A DNA stretch of 64,000 nucleotides from Undaria pinnatifida (taxonomy: Eukaryota > Sar > Phaeophyceae > Laminariales > Alariaceae): positions 6,421,396-6,485,395 of the forward strand of contig JABAKD010000014.1 of the NCBI GenBank assembly GCA_012845835.1, in the 5' to 3' direction. This document shows, one piece after another, positions 29,599 through 43,275 of the stretch. Position 1 is the first letter of the stretch. Each line of letters begins with the position of its first letter. A program made the translations under genes and the position numbers. The notes under the pieces are model-generated. The model was not told the DNA's origin, searched no databases, and saw only the letters and a program-made list of their open reading frames with translations.

Positions 29599-32500
29599 AT
29601 GCCGTTCAGTCCAGACTGCTGTGTGGTAGACGATCTGATCCGTTGGCGCCGCAGCCCTCCCCGTGGCTTCTTTCGTTCTCGAGGTGGCATGCCTCTCTGT
29701 AAGTACTACGTACACGTAGTGTTGGAAGCAATCCACAGCATGACGGCTGCAAACAAACAAGTTAGTAGCAGAGTCTGCGCGAGCCCTCGCATCCATCGTC
29801 TATGAATCTGATCAATTGTTTGGCCCTTCCAACCTGCGACCCTCGTACCCATACCGCAGGCGCTGCTCGTACTCGGACGTATCCGACATCTCCAACGACG
29901 ACTCGGACGACGAGAGCACCATCAGTCACGATTCTCACGACGAGAACGTCATCGGTGTTGACGGCGACAACGGGAGCACCATCGGCGACGGCTCCCATGC
30001 CGAAAGCATCATCAGCGACGACGAGTGCTGCACTGTCGAAGCTGAGGATGTACGCTACACGGACGCATCCGACACCTCGAGCGACAACGACGACCACGAG
30101 ACCACCATCAGCGACGACTCCATCAACCATGAGTGTACCATCAGCGACGATGACTACGAGTCCAACGGCCATGGTGATCTCGAGCCCGACCACGCCTCCT
30201 TCGATGATGGCAGCAATTGGGACGAGCGTGCGTCCGATATCTCTGACGACTTGTTTCGCGCTGATGATCTTGGCGATGGTAGTGCTTCTGAAACCTCCGC
30301 TGGGTCTTCTTGCGATGATGGTGAGGGCTGGGAGGGTGGGGCTCCTGACATCTCCGCTGACTCTTGTTGCGACGATGGCGATGATGATCTTGACGAGTGC
30401 GCTTCCGGCATCTCCTCCGACTCCTACGATGGCGATGATGAAGCTCTTGACGGTGATGGTGGTGGTGTCTGCGGATTTTCTCGAGATGATGATGATGATG
30501 ATGATGACAGCAACTTCGATGGCTCGAGCGACGTTTACGAATCCGACTACTACGACAACTCGAACGGCTTCGATGGCTCGAGCGACGTTTACGAACCCGA
30601 CTACGACGACAACTCGAACGAGTTCGATTCCTCGAGCGACGTTGACGAAGTCGAGTACTACCATGTAATCGACGACGCGAGCGATTTTGAAGAACCAAAA
30701 TACACCAGCGCGGTTTCCTTCGAGTTCGTCGACCTCTCCTCCGCCACGGTCGAACTCGAGCCGGCCGGGCCTCCACCAGAGCTTACCCCGACCGAATGCC
30801 TCACCCACCTCCCGACCGCTGTAGGCCTCTGCCCGCCAAACAAGCCTGAGATAGGCCTCAAGGTGTTCAAGTGGGGGGCCAAAGCAATTTGCGGCGTGGT
30901 GATTGAGTCCTATCTGGCGGGCGGCGATCCTTTCCAGGATGGAGGCATTATGCAGACTGCGGCTGCCCCCGCCATCGTTAAGCTCGCCAAGATCCGCAAG
31001 GAATACCAGGAGGACTTCGATGATGAGTGCATCTCGCTCGACTTCGCCATTGAGGACCTGTGCGAAGAGTTGGCTAGGGTGCCGTGGAGTGCTAAGACCG
31101 TGGAGGACCTTGGCAGCACGCCGCCAACGCCGAGTGCTCGTGGCGTCGTGGAACTTGACAGCACGCCATCGCCGTCAGCATCGTCGTCCACACCGTCAGC
31201 ATCAGCATCCACGACGCCAGCATCGGCGTCAGCATCAGCGGCGGTGTATCAGCAAGATACTGCATCGACTTCAGCACGCGCACCCACGACCTCGCCAGCG
31301 AGCATCTGTAGCGCCGCCGCGGAGGAGGAGGGGGAGGAGATGTCCTTCGAGGTTCCCTGCCCTCCGGGCGCTGTGACGGAGGATGATGGCGGTGGCGGTG
31401 GCGGCGGCATGGACATGGTCTTCGGCATCCGTGACAGCTGTGCAGGGTTGGTGGTCGAAAAGCCATCGTGCCGAGCGGGTGAGTGATTTATCATCGGTGG
31501 GATGCTTCTGGCTGAAGTGTGGTGGTGTTTGCGCGGTGTGTGTCGTAATATTTTGGCTCTTGGAGTTTGATTATTTTGAACTAGTGTTGTTGCGCCTGGC
31601 TGTACATAGGTTAAATTGTTTTGCGGAACGTGAATTTGGCGTGCGTAAATCAGCGTGCTTTACATGAAAAACAATTTGGTACTCCGCAGATGTATTTTTC
31701 CTTGACGGGGGGGGTACTCTAGAATCAATTGAAATAGATATCATTTTTTTTCCCTGAACAGGGGCGATAGCCTAAAGCCGAGTGGAAAATATCCAAAAAA
31801 GTGCTTTTTTCAGGGGGGGTACTTTATAACCATAGTAAAAAATTGATCCAATAAAGCGTCTTTTTTTTATTACACAAAACTGTTCCAACCTTTCGTCGTG
31901 TAATCATCGTCCTGCATTTTTTCCAATCCAATTATTACCTCTGGGGGCCTGGTATGGTGTGTCGTTTTGTCATTTTCTTTGTTGTGTTCACTGGCTTTAG
32001 TTTTGAACCTCTTGAATTAATGTTACGCTTTAGTCCTGTACCCGTCCCAGGTCATGCTCATTTCCGCCGGTACATAGATGATGAAGTATTTCCACAAGCG
32101 ACATCGATATGAGTTTGATGTTTGGCGAGTACCGTGAGCCGTGTAGTATACCTGGCACCTGATATGTTTTACTCCACGGTTGTTCCATTGCTGAATATAT
32201 GATGGAAACTTCAGCAGTTTCCCTCCAAAGTTGATCTACCCTCCCATCACCCCCCTCCCCTCCCTCCTTTCTGCTCCCCCCATCCCTGCCCTTCCCCCTC
32301 TCCTCCCTCCCCCCTTCCTGTCTCCCCCCTCCCCTCTTTATTCTTATTATTCAGGTCCTGTGACAGCAGATGATGATGATGATGATGGCGGTGATGTTGA
32401 CCTTGATGACATGGACATCGTCGACCAGCAGCGTGGCCCCATGGGAATGTTTGAAGCATCGGTCGTGCAGGGAGAGGGTAAGTATTATGCAGCATTTCTT

Positions 32501-34215
32501 GTCTTTCATGCGTTGTACGTACAGCGCGATGAGTTGTGGCCATTTTTAGCACAACCAATATGCGGTATTCGTGATAAGTGAAAGTAAGTGCGAATGAAGA
32601 AATCTTGCGGGGTACCTCGTATAATCGAGTTATACCTTCCTGGCTGCTGTAGCGAATGAAAAGTAACACACAGTCAATCTAGTATATTATACAAAAAACG
32701 CACAAATAGACTATCTGTTCCGCCGGACGGGTTTGTTCTTTCTGTGCAATAGCTGTTTATGACAATCATTGTTGGACGGCCAGCACGACAATACCATGCT
32801 TTACTTTAATACTGCTCAAATCGACTACCGCAGCAATATTCCGTCTTGTTCTGTAGTCGTTTTTCTTTTGTACTTTTGATTTGCTCGAGACTGACCCGCC
32901 CCCTCCCATTCCTCTCCAACGCGGTATACATTTCGCATGAGAATCGCTCGATCGACGTTAATAGGTTGAATCGAAAAACGTCGGTGTGTGTGGCACTGCT
33001 ACATTTTTACATAATCACTGTTTTTTTCCCTCTCCACGTATTGTCAAGCACGGATAGTCGATATCGATATTTACTATTTTTTTGGTTTTCCCGTATTTCC
33101 TTTTGCAAGCTACCACCCATTTCTTCTGTTTGTTACTGTATTGACCCCCCTCCCCTCTGTTTGGAACATGGCTCGCCAATAGTCGCTTTCAGTTTCTCGT
33201 ATTCCGCTTTGGAGGCGAAATTTTTTTCATACATAGTTCTCTCGTATTCTCTATTTCAAGCGAACCTTTATTTTTATTTTCTGCGCCTTCCACCCCCAAA
33301 AAAAAAACTGTTCGCGAACATGACTAGTCAACGTCACTGCAAGTTTTCTCGCATTGTTTTTTAATGGAACCCTTTTTCGTTTTGCTTACCGTTTCTAATC
33401 CCCTCTTCCTCTCCCCCCCCCCCTCCTCCTCCGCCCCCGCCCCCGTCTCCCCAGCTCTCCTTTGCCCCCTCCCTCCCTCTCCGTCCCTCTCGCCGTCCCT
33501 CTCTCTCCCCTTGAAAGCAGGGCTGGTGTACGAGACGTCCTTCCTCCCCACGGTATGCCCGGCCGAAGACTGCGACGACCACAGTTCCAACGCTGAGAAG
33601 AGCGACAGAAAAGAGGAGGAGGAGGAGGAGGAACCTGCTATCGTCCGGTCTGTCACGTCCTCGTCGCAAAGGGGTGACTCCCAGGTTGTATTGTCAAGGG
33701 TAGCAGAAGTAGCAGAAGACGCCCCGGTCACATTTGTAGTTCCGCCTATGAAAGTAACGAACTGTTCAAAAGATAGTTCCGAGAAGCGTTCCGAAAAAAA
33801 TTGCGGGAAGAAAATGCAGGGAAAACCCGGGGAAAAATCCGAGAAATGCCTCGAGAAAAAATGCGAGATGCATCCGGAGAAGCGTTTCGACAAAATATTC
33901 GGCACAAATTCCGATAAAAATTCCACTTTCGACAAATATCCCAAAGAAAAATCCGAGAAAATTTCCAACAACAAATACAAGAAGCGTTCCGGAAAAAAAA
34001 CAGAGAACATACAAACAAAGCGTGTAGAGAAACATTCCAAGAGAAAAACCGATAGGCGTTCCGAGAAGAGCTGTTCGGGAGTTGTAGATTACGTAGCGCG
34101 GAGGACGCGAAGCAGCCCAGGAAGACCTTTCGCCAACCGTACGGCCCGTGTCAGCAGAGGTAAGAGCTTAAAGGTGAAAGCGGGAGAAGCAGAGCTCCGA
34201 GTTGGTGTAGGGTAG
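29599..34215 (+). CDS. Gene B, copy 2: spliced, acidic N-terminus and basic C-terminus
   Basis: Exons are 29599-29698 (ATG at 29599, MPFSPDCCVVDDLIRWRRS; second in-frame ATG at 29689), 29766-31478, 32355-32477 and 33521-34215. All junctions are phase 1 and use GT-AG signals. Exon 2 has one more Asp codon than copy 1. Exon 3 has extra residues (HSSNAEKSD) that copy 1 lacks and copy 3 shares in part. After the GAG run exon 3 becomes almost identical to copy 1, so the exon is a mosaic. The domain order is as in copy 1, giving about 875 residues from the first ATG. No family recognised. Confidence 0.65.
33778..34071 (+). repeat. 12-bp coding minisatellite (Ser-Glu-Lys-x), copy 2
   Basis: Nearly the same as in copy 1, including the phase slip after SDKN. 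Confidence 0.7.
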
Positions 34216-34774
34216 ATCTATTAATGAAGGAGATGTATAGTATATATGTGAAGAAAAAAAACTTACATTAAAAAAGAAAGAAAACAAAAAGACAAACAAA
34301 AGGAAACCAAGCATAGAGAGGGTCCGTAGGTTTGCATGGTACTATCTGTGTACACGTAAAAAAATGTAACTTTAAAAGAGAGAGAGAGTCGGTAGATTTG
34401 CATAGTACTATTATACAAGTAGTGTGGTGGTGTTTCGTGCACAAGATTGTCTACAGACGGCATCATGGGCGACATCAAGGTGAGACGAGGAATTTGGGGG
34501 GCGTTTTACGTACATTGTCTATTGGTTGGTAGGTGTGCACTTGTAGTGTACAGATAGTCATTGTTATAGGTAGGGGTCGATACAACCGCCCCCCCCCCCC
34601 CCCCCCCGTGTACACGGGCCCCGAACCGTAGCAACGCCCACTACCTCGTAGAAGCCTCTCATTGTATTCCCCCCCTAGTGCATATAGGTTCCCTCTTCCG
34701 GCCTTCGCCGACTATCTGATCCAGCGCACATGATTTCTGCGCTTTACGTATGGTATGTACCTGGTATATGTACA

Positions 34775-34974
34775 GCCATGGTCCCGCGTTAGTGCGGTAC
34801 TGTACCCTGTAGTGCGAGGTCCCAGTTTAGTGCGGTGAACATCGCGTGGCATGACCTCGTCCTACAGAGTACTATGCTATGCCGCACTATACCGGGATAG
34901 CTCGGGGTCCCACTTTAGTGCGGGTATTGTCGTCTGGCAATGCACCGCAATATAGAGGGACCACCACTACTGTA
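34775..34974. mobile_element. 200-bp pogo-like MITE, copy 2
   Basis: TA-flanked element at the same place as in copy 1, with only one or two visible base changes (GCAATATAG for GCACTATAG near the right end). Confidence 0.7.
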
Positions 34975-35199
34975 CTACTGTACGTATCCAAATATGAAGA
35001 ATCGGCTATATATCGTTCATGCGGGGGCCCCCCATGATTCACATACAGTTATAGCGAGGTCGATATCTGATTGGTACGGATCACTCGAACAATCGATCGC
35101 TGCGGTCCCCTCCCATTTTTCTAGACTTGAAGCATAAAAAACTCGGGGGAGATTCCGCAGTGATTGTCGGTCGGGGTCGGTGGGGAACGTGTACCGTAC

Positions 35200-36225
35200 G
35201 ATAAACCTTGGGGGGGGGTACTCATTGGGGACTTATTTTAGCGCGGTTGTAGACGTTGCTGTGGTTGGGCTTTCATGTATACGGGGGGGGGGGTGGGGGG
35301 GGTCGTAGACCGTAGCTGGGGGGGGGGTAAGGTAGGGTAAGTTGTTTGTGGTGACGTAGATACGATTGGTTATGAGAGCACGGACGCGTGTTTTCTTGGG
35401 GGGACGGGACGATGTAGGGTAAGATTTTTGTAGTTAAGAGACGAAGAGCATTTTCTAGGGGGGGTCGGGTAGGTAGTTTTAACAAAAACATTGACACGGC
35501 GTCAGCTGTGTGTTCGACGACTTTAGGGTCGATCCTCATCTTTGCAAGCTGCGCACTAGATCGATCGCCCGCCTTTAGCAAAATTCATAAATCAAAACCT
35601 AACATAAGATGACATTGTATTATGCTACCTGTCACGTATAACCAATTGACATACGTACCAATAATTGTCTGAACACTTTATTAATATCCTCTCATTAATT
35701 ATTGTTTTATTAGGTAGTAGTAGTAGTGTACCGGTTTGGTCTATTAATACCTTATTAAAGTAGTAGTAATAGGGTAGTTGTGTACTACCTGGTACTGTAG
35801 GTGGTAAAAGCAAAATCCAATACCAGGTATAGACTATATATATCTTTTATCATTGCACTTTCTACTATAGACTACTGCTGTAGCATGCACATGGCGGATG
35901 GTTTGATCAGGGTTGTTAGTACTTGTGGTATAATACACGGGTAAGTTTTTTCTATAGTCCAATGGTTTTGTACGTAAGTACTACAGATACAAACGAGATT
36001 CTTGGGGGGTAAGGTAGGGAAAGGTTTTCGTACGTACGTAGAAATTAGCGATGCTTTTTATGGGGGGGGCCAAGGCAGGGTAAGTGTTTCGTGCGTGGGT
36101 AAATGCGAATGGCAGTTTTTTTTTTCCTATGAGAGCATGGGCGAGTGTTTTCTTCGGGGAGTGGAGGGTAAAGTAGGGCAATGTGTAATTTGTTTTGTAG
36201 GTAGGTAGAGACGAATGGATATCAT
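35200..36225. repeat. G-rich degenerate tandem repeat region, copy 2
   Basis: Counterpart of 12640-13665. G-run lengths differ between copies. Confidence 0.45.
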
Positions 36226-36257
36226 CGCTAACGGAGGCACGGACGCGTGTCTTCTAG

Positions 36258-36457
36258 AGGTGACGGCATTTGTCCCGCTTCCATTCCGATCGGAAAGGTT
36301 GTGGTGACCGGGAAAGATCGATGCCTCCACGTGGCCCCGGTTGGAGAAGCCAGGGAGGGTTTCGTTAGCCTTAACCTTCCTCAGGCCGAGCTGAACGCGA
36401 TCAAAAACACGACAAGGATACAAGAGGGGCAGTATGATATGAGAAGGAGACTGGCTG
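36258..36457 (+). CDS. Candidate 200-nt exon, copy 2
   Basis: Same bases as 13695-13894, including acceptor CTAG and donor GTATTG. See copy 1 for the peptide. Confidence 0.4.
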
Positions 36458-36879
36458 GTATTGATGCTTTTTGTTGGTGCTGTTGTTGTTGGTATACGAG
36501 ATTATAGAAGGCTTTTTTTTCCAGTGGAGGCGGTCGAAGCGCAGAGCCCACAACGGGGCAAGTATATGGGCGGTTAGTGGTATCTAATTGCATTTCTTCA
36601 AATACTGTTGTGAGAAGCTGTGCACGAGTTTTGGTGGATGAATTGTGCATAGAAAACGTGCCGTATTTGGAGTTGCAATTGTTGTGTTTTGGTTATATTT
36701 CGCCCCCACCAAACTGAAATAAATGTTGATAACTGTTTCATTTTACCCGCCGACAATGTCAAAACTCAAATATCGATGCCAATTATGTCTCCATTAACAA
36801 TTGCCTGTTTCGCTTTTTGTGTATAGTATGAAATGCATTTTCGCATTTGTAGTTGGATGTTATCGTGGGAACCGTCCGC

Positions 36880-37205
36880 CCTCGATAGCGGTACCCGACA
36901 CCCGGTAAGGTCGGTACGAACTCGTCAGGTACCGGTACCCGTCACTTTCGGTTAGTAGTGCGGTACGATTTCGATACCCGTACCCCAGGTACCGGAATAC
37001 CCTCGGCCACAATGCCGGGGGTACGGGTATTTGTTTGGTACGGGATCGATACGTGTACCCGACACTTCGGTAACTTCGGTATAAATTCGATATCGGTACC
37101 CGACACATCGGCAAGTTCGGTAAGTCCTCCAATACCAGTGTGTACCCAACACGACGGTAAGTTCGGCACTGCTAAAGTCCGACTTCGGTAAGTTCGCTAT
37201 GCCCC
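36880..37205. repeat. GGTACCCGACAC-type array, copy 2
   Basis: Same words and spacing as 14315-14640. Confidence 0.55.
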
Positions 37206-39833
37206 ACAAAAACACTCTTGGTACCAGTATGCCCCATCGAAGACAACCTTGCTACATATTGTTAATCGTATATGAAACCAACTAGTTGATCATTTAGCCC
37301 TTTTTATGCCAAGTCCCTACAGCCTGGTTCACGTTAAAAGCCCCAAATTTATTCCCCGGCAAATGTCCACGCCGTTTTTTCGATTCAGGCCGTGAATTTT
37401 CGCCATGTCTTCTGTGCCCTTGTAAGGACCTCACCCGATGTTTTTTTCGTTGCCTGATTTTTCGCTAGTAAATATTTTTCGAAAAATGTGGACCACCTTA
37501 GCCCGAATACTTTCGGCTTAAAAAAAAGAAGAGAAAAACCCCGAAAGTCAGACCTCGGAATGGGCACGTAGAACACGTGTGCCAAACTTCAGAGTCTATC
37601 TCTAAAATACGACGTGGACGTTTGGACTTTTGTGCGTAAAAATGAATAAGACACGTTATTTCCTTCAAATTACTTGGTTTTGGTGTATTATCCAGTTTTT
37701 TCGCTAGATTTTGCTTAATAATGTTGAACACAGGCAGGTCACATCTTCGATTCTGTGCGCGAAAAATCCTACAGACATGCCTTGGAGTGTACCTCGAACC
37801 GGTTCGTGCTAAATGCGGTGCGATTTTCTTTTCGCCTGCCGCTCGGGAAAAACCTGAATATTACCAGGTATCAAAAAAAAAATGAAGGCCCGTCATTGAT
37901 TGGTCGATACGAGTTTCGCTCCTAGAGACAGCCCGAGGCCGTAAAAACAAAACTTGCCATGCCACCCTCTTCCATTGGTCATTGGAGTCAGTATGATACC
38001 AAACATATATCCACTCTTTGACTAGATATTACGAGCGTCATTCGTGAGGGAGAAAATTCGAGTTTTTTATTGAACCGGCTTGTATTATCTATTTCATACG
38101 GTAAAACTTCTCAATGGGTTTCGTACATATTTACACTTTGTCCTCCTTCGCGCGCGTCTAACATATAATAATGTGTAATACTCTCTATACTAGTGCCGTA
38201 TTTCTTGTTTCGTTTTTTGTCCCTTTTATCGTGGTCAACACGCACTCACTCGCTCGTGGACCGAGATACTTCACGCACCATTATTACAGTCCGGGAACAA
38301 TGAATGGTAAACAACACCAGAATTAACGTAGGCTGCAGTACGCTATTTAGGGGGGGCTAAGGTCAAAGAGAGGGGTGTGCCACCATGGAATATACCTCGC
38401 TTGACTTGACTGTCACAACTCTGTTACACATTTACGACTTGACCAAGTGTAAGAATGGCCCCACACTATTTCCAAGTAGTTTAAACGTGGGTGCAATTCA
38501 GTGTGTCAAGATAACATGACCTCTCTCTGCCGTTCAACCGCTGTTTCTCTTACAATGAGCTCCCCTTAGCCGTAGCCTCGACCGCACCAGGTACTACTAC
38601 TGCACGTCCTACGAAGTGCTTGAAATGACGTTTTCTTGTGTTGCGTAGCTCTTCGACAGCTAGCTCTGCGTGGAGTTCGCCTTGTTTTTTATGACACATA
38701 TCGCAGCGCGAAGGATTCATTGCCCTATAGATTCGTTCGGCGCGCACACACACGAAATTTAAATTCCATGTTTTTTTCACTCCTAAGCATTGGGACAATC
38801 TCGGACGTGCGATATAGACTATATGTAGACTATATATATATCGAAGCTAGCCTACGAAAGCAGGAACGCACGGCAGAGTGCACGGTAAACGCAACACCGA
38901 TCTGCAGCTGTGCCCTATGAAGCCGTCTAAGGAAACGATTGGGGGTTAGGGATAGAGGTACAATAGTGTGTAGGGTTAGGGTTTGGCGGTGTGTCTGTCT
39001 CGGCTCTTTCAGCTACAGATGACCAAAATGTGGCTGCAACCTGTGAGTTGCTAGTAGGCTCTCCCCCTGCCCGTGTCAACCCTCACCCCCCCCCAAAGCC
39101 AACCCCTCCCCCCCACACGCCTCCACCCAACCCCAACCCCGACCCACCCACCGGTCCTTGTATTCACGCCATATGTCTAGCATGTGGTGTAGAAACACGG
39201 AAAGGCATGTACCGGGCGGAAGAAGGGAAGACACCCTTTCCCTCCCCTGCGGCATCCCGCTCCCGCCCCGCCGGCTGTGGAAAGTGGGGAGCGGTATCTA
39301 TTGCTGGTGTCGTCGTGCGCACGTGTGTACCGATTGCGAGACACAGAAGGCACGACGCAAAACAGGGTACAGCTCCAGCAACTTTGTTATATATCGTTCA
39401 TTTTGTCCTTTTTTGTTTTTGGGACCCACGTACAACGACCCCCCCCAAAAAAAAACAAAACCGAATCATAAGGCGGTCTTTTCAGAGAGCCTACTACTGT
39501 AGTAAGAGCGAGCAACAGCACGCGTATCACCATGCTTTGCACCTATCGCAGGTAGCACATGGTACCCAGGTCCTTGCAGTGCTGTGCGGACACCCCGATA
39601 GCCCCCGCCTGCTTGGTGTGGCCGAAGCTGTAACCACAACTAGTCATATTCTCCCGACATTTTTTCGTCTGAAGCACCAAATTATTTTGTCTAACGGCTT
39701 ATTATGTGATGCCCATAAGTTGCATTGTTGTACGGCACGCGTGTTGGCGTGAGAGCACTGTTCGCTGGGAAAGTGATACGGTTGGCCGTTTTGTTGACCG
39801 TGCCAGAACGCACACACATGCCATCATACGGTA

Positions 39834-40153
39834 TGTAGCGTCCGGTCGCCCCGGTGGCGTATCAGGTTATCCTCGAGCCTGGTATAGGTCAGTTTCGTGA
39901 GTTCGAGCCCCGCCGAGTGCATACTCGTATAAATTCGTTGAGACTTTTTCTTGTGGACAAATTGACTTGCGGAAAGCGCGAGAGCGTGAGTTAGCAACAC
40001 TCGATGAACAATCGACGAGCAGTGGGATTGCTGAACCCTATGCGCGATAAAAACTGAAGGCAAGAACCGGGGAGGAGAAGGGATGACACCTGTGACCACG
40101 GCTTGTCCAGAAGCTGGAAATTAAAAGTGTGCAAAAAAAAAAAAAAAAAAAAA
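39834..40153 (+). mobile_element. SINE with tRNA-like head and poly-A tail, copy 2
   Basis: Same insertion point, CGGTA flanks (39829-39833 and 40154-40158) and tail as in copy 1. Because it occupies the same site, it was inherited or converted with the unit and did not insert twice. Confidence 0.7.
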
Positions 40154-41138
40154 CGGTAGACGTGTGCACGACGTTTTTTCTCTATTCACTTCAGAGGAGC
40201 TCATATCTTATTTAATGTGTGACTAATAATATTAACAACATTCAAAGAAGAAACCGTGAGCGAAAACTGAAATTGTAATCGGACGAACAACCCCGTGGGC
40301 TTGCAATGACGCACACGTGCTACGATAAAGGTGCACCACTTTTCTTCTGAGATTCCTCAATTTGGGAGCTAGCTTAAAACCTCCCCCACAAACTGATTTG
40401 GAGTAAAATAACACGGCTACCGGATGAAAAAGTCCCATGGCCAAGGTACACTAACGAGAATAATGAGAAAAAAAGGCCTATTTCCGACGATTTTGTGTTA
40501 ATAAGGAGCCACGTCATCGAGGAACCATTCATTTCAGACGAAAACTGATACCTCTGTCGTAGCATGCGTCCAATACAAAGCACAACCAGCTTGTTTCCGA
40601 CGATTTTGAGTCAAGGCTGCCCGCCATTCGGAAAATGCTTAGACTGTAGGCCGAAAAATGCTACCCCCTCGTATCAACGCACGGGTCAGAAGTTACGGGT
40701 TTCAACGTTTTCGCGCTCGCGCTTTTGGACCAAAAAAGATAACACTATTATTAATAACACTAACACTCGCTGTTGTTGTCCTGTCAAATAATTGGTGGTG
40801 CATCTCACTCAACGCGGGGCCGGCATGATCTTCATCATCCATGAGCAAAGCATGAGGAGGATATAGAGGTGGCATATTTTGGCAGTTTTTTTTCTGAATG
40901 ACGGGGCTCCATAGACTATATATTTCAAAATCGGCGGAGGGCCAATCTTGTTTTCCACCGTGAATATTTTTTACGCCTAGGCCATGGGCTTTCGTCATCG
41001 GGCTCCATTTTCAGCTTAGATAATTCCAAATGCGTTTTTTTTTGTGTGAGGTAAAGAGTAGTATATCAAGTCAGTCCTGAGCAGCCTCTTCAGAAAGAAA
41101 GTGTTGCACTATAACCGTCGTAGCACGTGTCGCTTATT

Positions 41139-41196
<58 letters not shown>

Positions 41197-41205
41197 CACT
41201 ACTAT
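41139..41205. repeat. (CTA)n microsatellite, copy 2
   Basis: Longest and purest of the three runs. Confidence 0.9.
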
Positions 41206-42313
41206 TTTTACTATATTACTGTTAATACTACACTTACAATAACGACTACTACTACTCGAGGCCGTCGAGAAAAGGGCACTTCTTCTCGCCTGCTTGGTCG
41301 CTGTGTATACCCTGCGCTATTTGATCGGCGTGTGTGTCGTCTTCATCAGTCTTCACAATAAGCTGTGTTCTTTCTACATAACGATGTCACGAACGAACGT
41401 AAAACGAACAGTGCACTCAGGCTACGGCGTGGGAATGCTGAAGCCTCTGCGCGATAAAACAAATGAAGCCGTGTACCGGGGGGGGTGGAGAAGTGACGAA
41501 AAATGTGACGCACACCTTGTCCACAAACTGAAAAGCAAAGGTGAGATAATGAAGACAAGAAACAACAAAGAAAAAAAAAGACGAAAAAAAGGGGGGTGCC
41601 ATCGTTTTCACTTAACTTGAATGGTGTATAGACCTCTCGCGCGATTTGCTCTTATCAATATAACTCGTTCAAAAACGCGTCCATGCCAAATATTTTGTCG
41701 GCACAGCGCAACAAACAATACAATCCCATGGTACCTTGGTGTGGCGGTGCATATTCTGAAACCGAAAAGCACGGAAGCTCAACACGTTGTAAAAACAAAT
41801 TTGGCCCTCGTCAGTGTAGTATGTACGAGTGGGACTGTAAATATGTCGAATGTGGAGCAGCGTGCTTGTGTTGCCTTCACAATAAACCGTTCATCGCACA
41901 TGAGAGTTCGGTATACCCACTGCTCGTTAGTTCAATTGTCATCGCATGCGATACGCTCGATAAAAGCCAAGCCATGGGGACCGAGGAGGAGAACCAGGAC
42001 AGGTATACCACACTTGTGTTTTTTGCTCGTTTGACACCTGACTACATGGGACACCATCACACAGCCTCTTGTCGTCCCACCTCATGTCGGCACCAAATCG
42101 CCTGTGTCCACGAGATACCGCTGTAGAATATACTTGGAAACATCAGCAGTAGGTAAGAAAAATACACCGAGTTGCAATAAAAGGAGTCTTTACATTGGCC
42201 TTTCTTTCACCCTTGCTCTCTTTCTCTTTTCCCATATTTCTCCCTCCCCTCCCCTCCCCTCCTGCCCTGTCCCTCTCTGTCCCTCTCTGTCTGTCTCTGT
42301 CCCTCTCTGAGGC

Positions 42314-42601
42314 ATGAAACGACAGAGGTGCACCTACCTTTTATCAGGGGCGTCACTACAGATACGTACAATACAGCAGAGGAGCTACATACCTCACCAG
42401 AACCTGACTCGGGAAAAAAATGAAAATGGCATTCCTAACCCGATGAAGAGGCGTTACCGCATGATACTACAACATACCTATACACACAACGACACCCAAC
42501 TAGGTTGCAAAACACGAACGGTATTACAGCGATATTGGCTAGTTTGCTTGTCTAATTCAGGAGCCCCATCAGCCATGAAACAAGACGTTCTGTACCTCTA
42601 G
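42314..42601 (+). CDS. Candidate ORF of 95 codons, copy 2
   Basis: ATG start, preceded by a CT tract ending in GAG. The translation is identical to copy 3 and differs at several residues from copy 1 (MKRQRCTYLL). Confidence 0.25.
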   Translation: MKRQRCTYLLSGASLQIRTIQQRSYIPHQNLTREKNENGIPNPMKRRYRMILQHTYTHNDTQLGCKTRTVLQRYWLVCLSNSGAPSAMKQDVLYL

Positions 42602-42879
42602 CATAGCACGGGCCTCCTCCCTTCCTACATCTCCGTCTTGCTCCCTCTCCCGCCTCCTCCTCCTCTCGCTTTCTCTCCCTCTCCTTCTACCCCCCCCCCC
42701 CCCCTCGTTTAGCATACCAGGTAAAATCACAATAGTCAGTATTAACAGAAGGCCATGTATCACGTGGCAACCGATGTTGCTGCTCCTTTGGTCCGGGTTA
42801 GGGTCCGTAGCCCACCCGTGACGCAGCTAATCGTGATTATCATGCCGTCTCCTACATCTGTAAGTGCCATCAACGGGTA

Positions 42880-43275
42880 GGGTCGGGGGGGGGTACGGGA
42901 AGAGGGGGGGGGCGGGTACTCATTTCATGCATAGCCGTAGTCTTAAGGCTATACTTCGAAGTATGGTATACCATAGCCGCTTTTCAAGCGGGGGGGGGGG
43001 GTACGGGGCGGCGGGGGGGAGAAAGAGGTGAAAAGAAAGGGGTGAAGGGGAGGTAAGGGGGGAAGGGGTGCAAGGGGGGATGGGGGGAGGGGTGTAAGGG
43101 TGGGCGGAAGGGAACTGCATGGGGTGGGTGGGTGGGTGAGTGGGGATGCAAGAGGGGGTGGAGGGAGGGATGTAAGAGGGCGGTAGAGGGATGACTCTAA
43201 GGGGTGGGGGAGGGTTGGGGTCAAAGGGGGGTGGGAGCAGGGGAGTCAAGGGGATGAGGGGAAAGCAAGGGAGTG
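42880..43275. repeat. G-rich purine tract, copy 2
   Basis: Counterpart of 20305-20715, with the same embedded CTTAAGGCTATACTTCG segment. Confidence 0.7.

Noticed and set aside
38991-39752. 253-codon plus-strand open frame in copy 2
   Set aside because: No ATG at its start. The same stretch is broken in copies 1 and 3 by changed lengths of a C-run and A-run, and the Pro-rich part comes from a C tract. It is probably a fortuitous frame.
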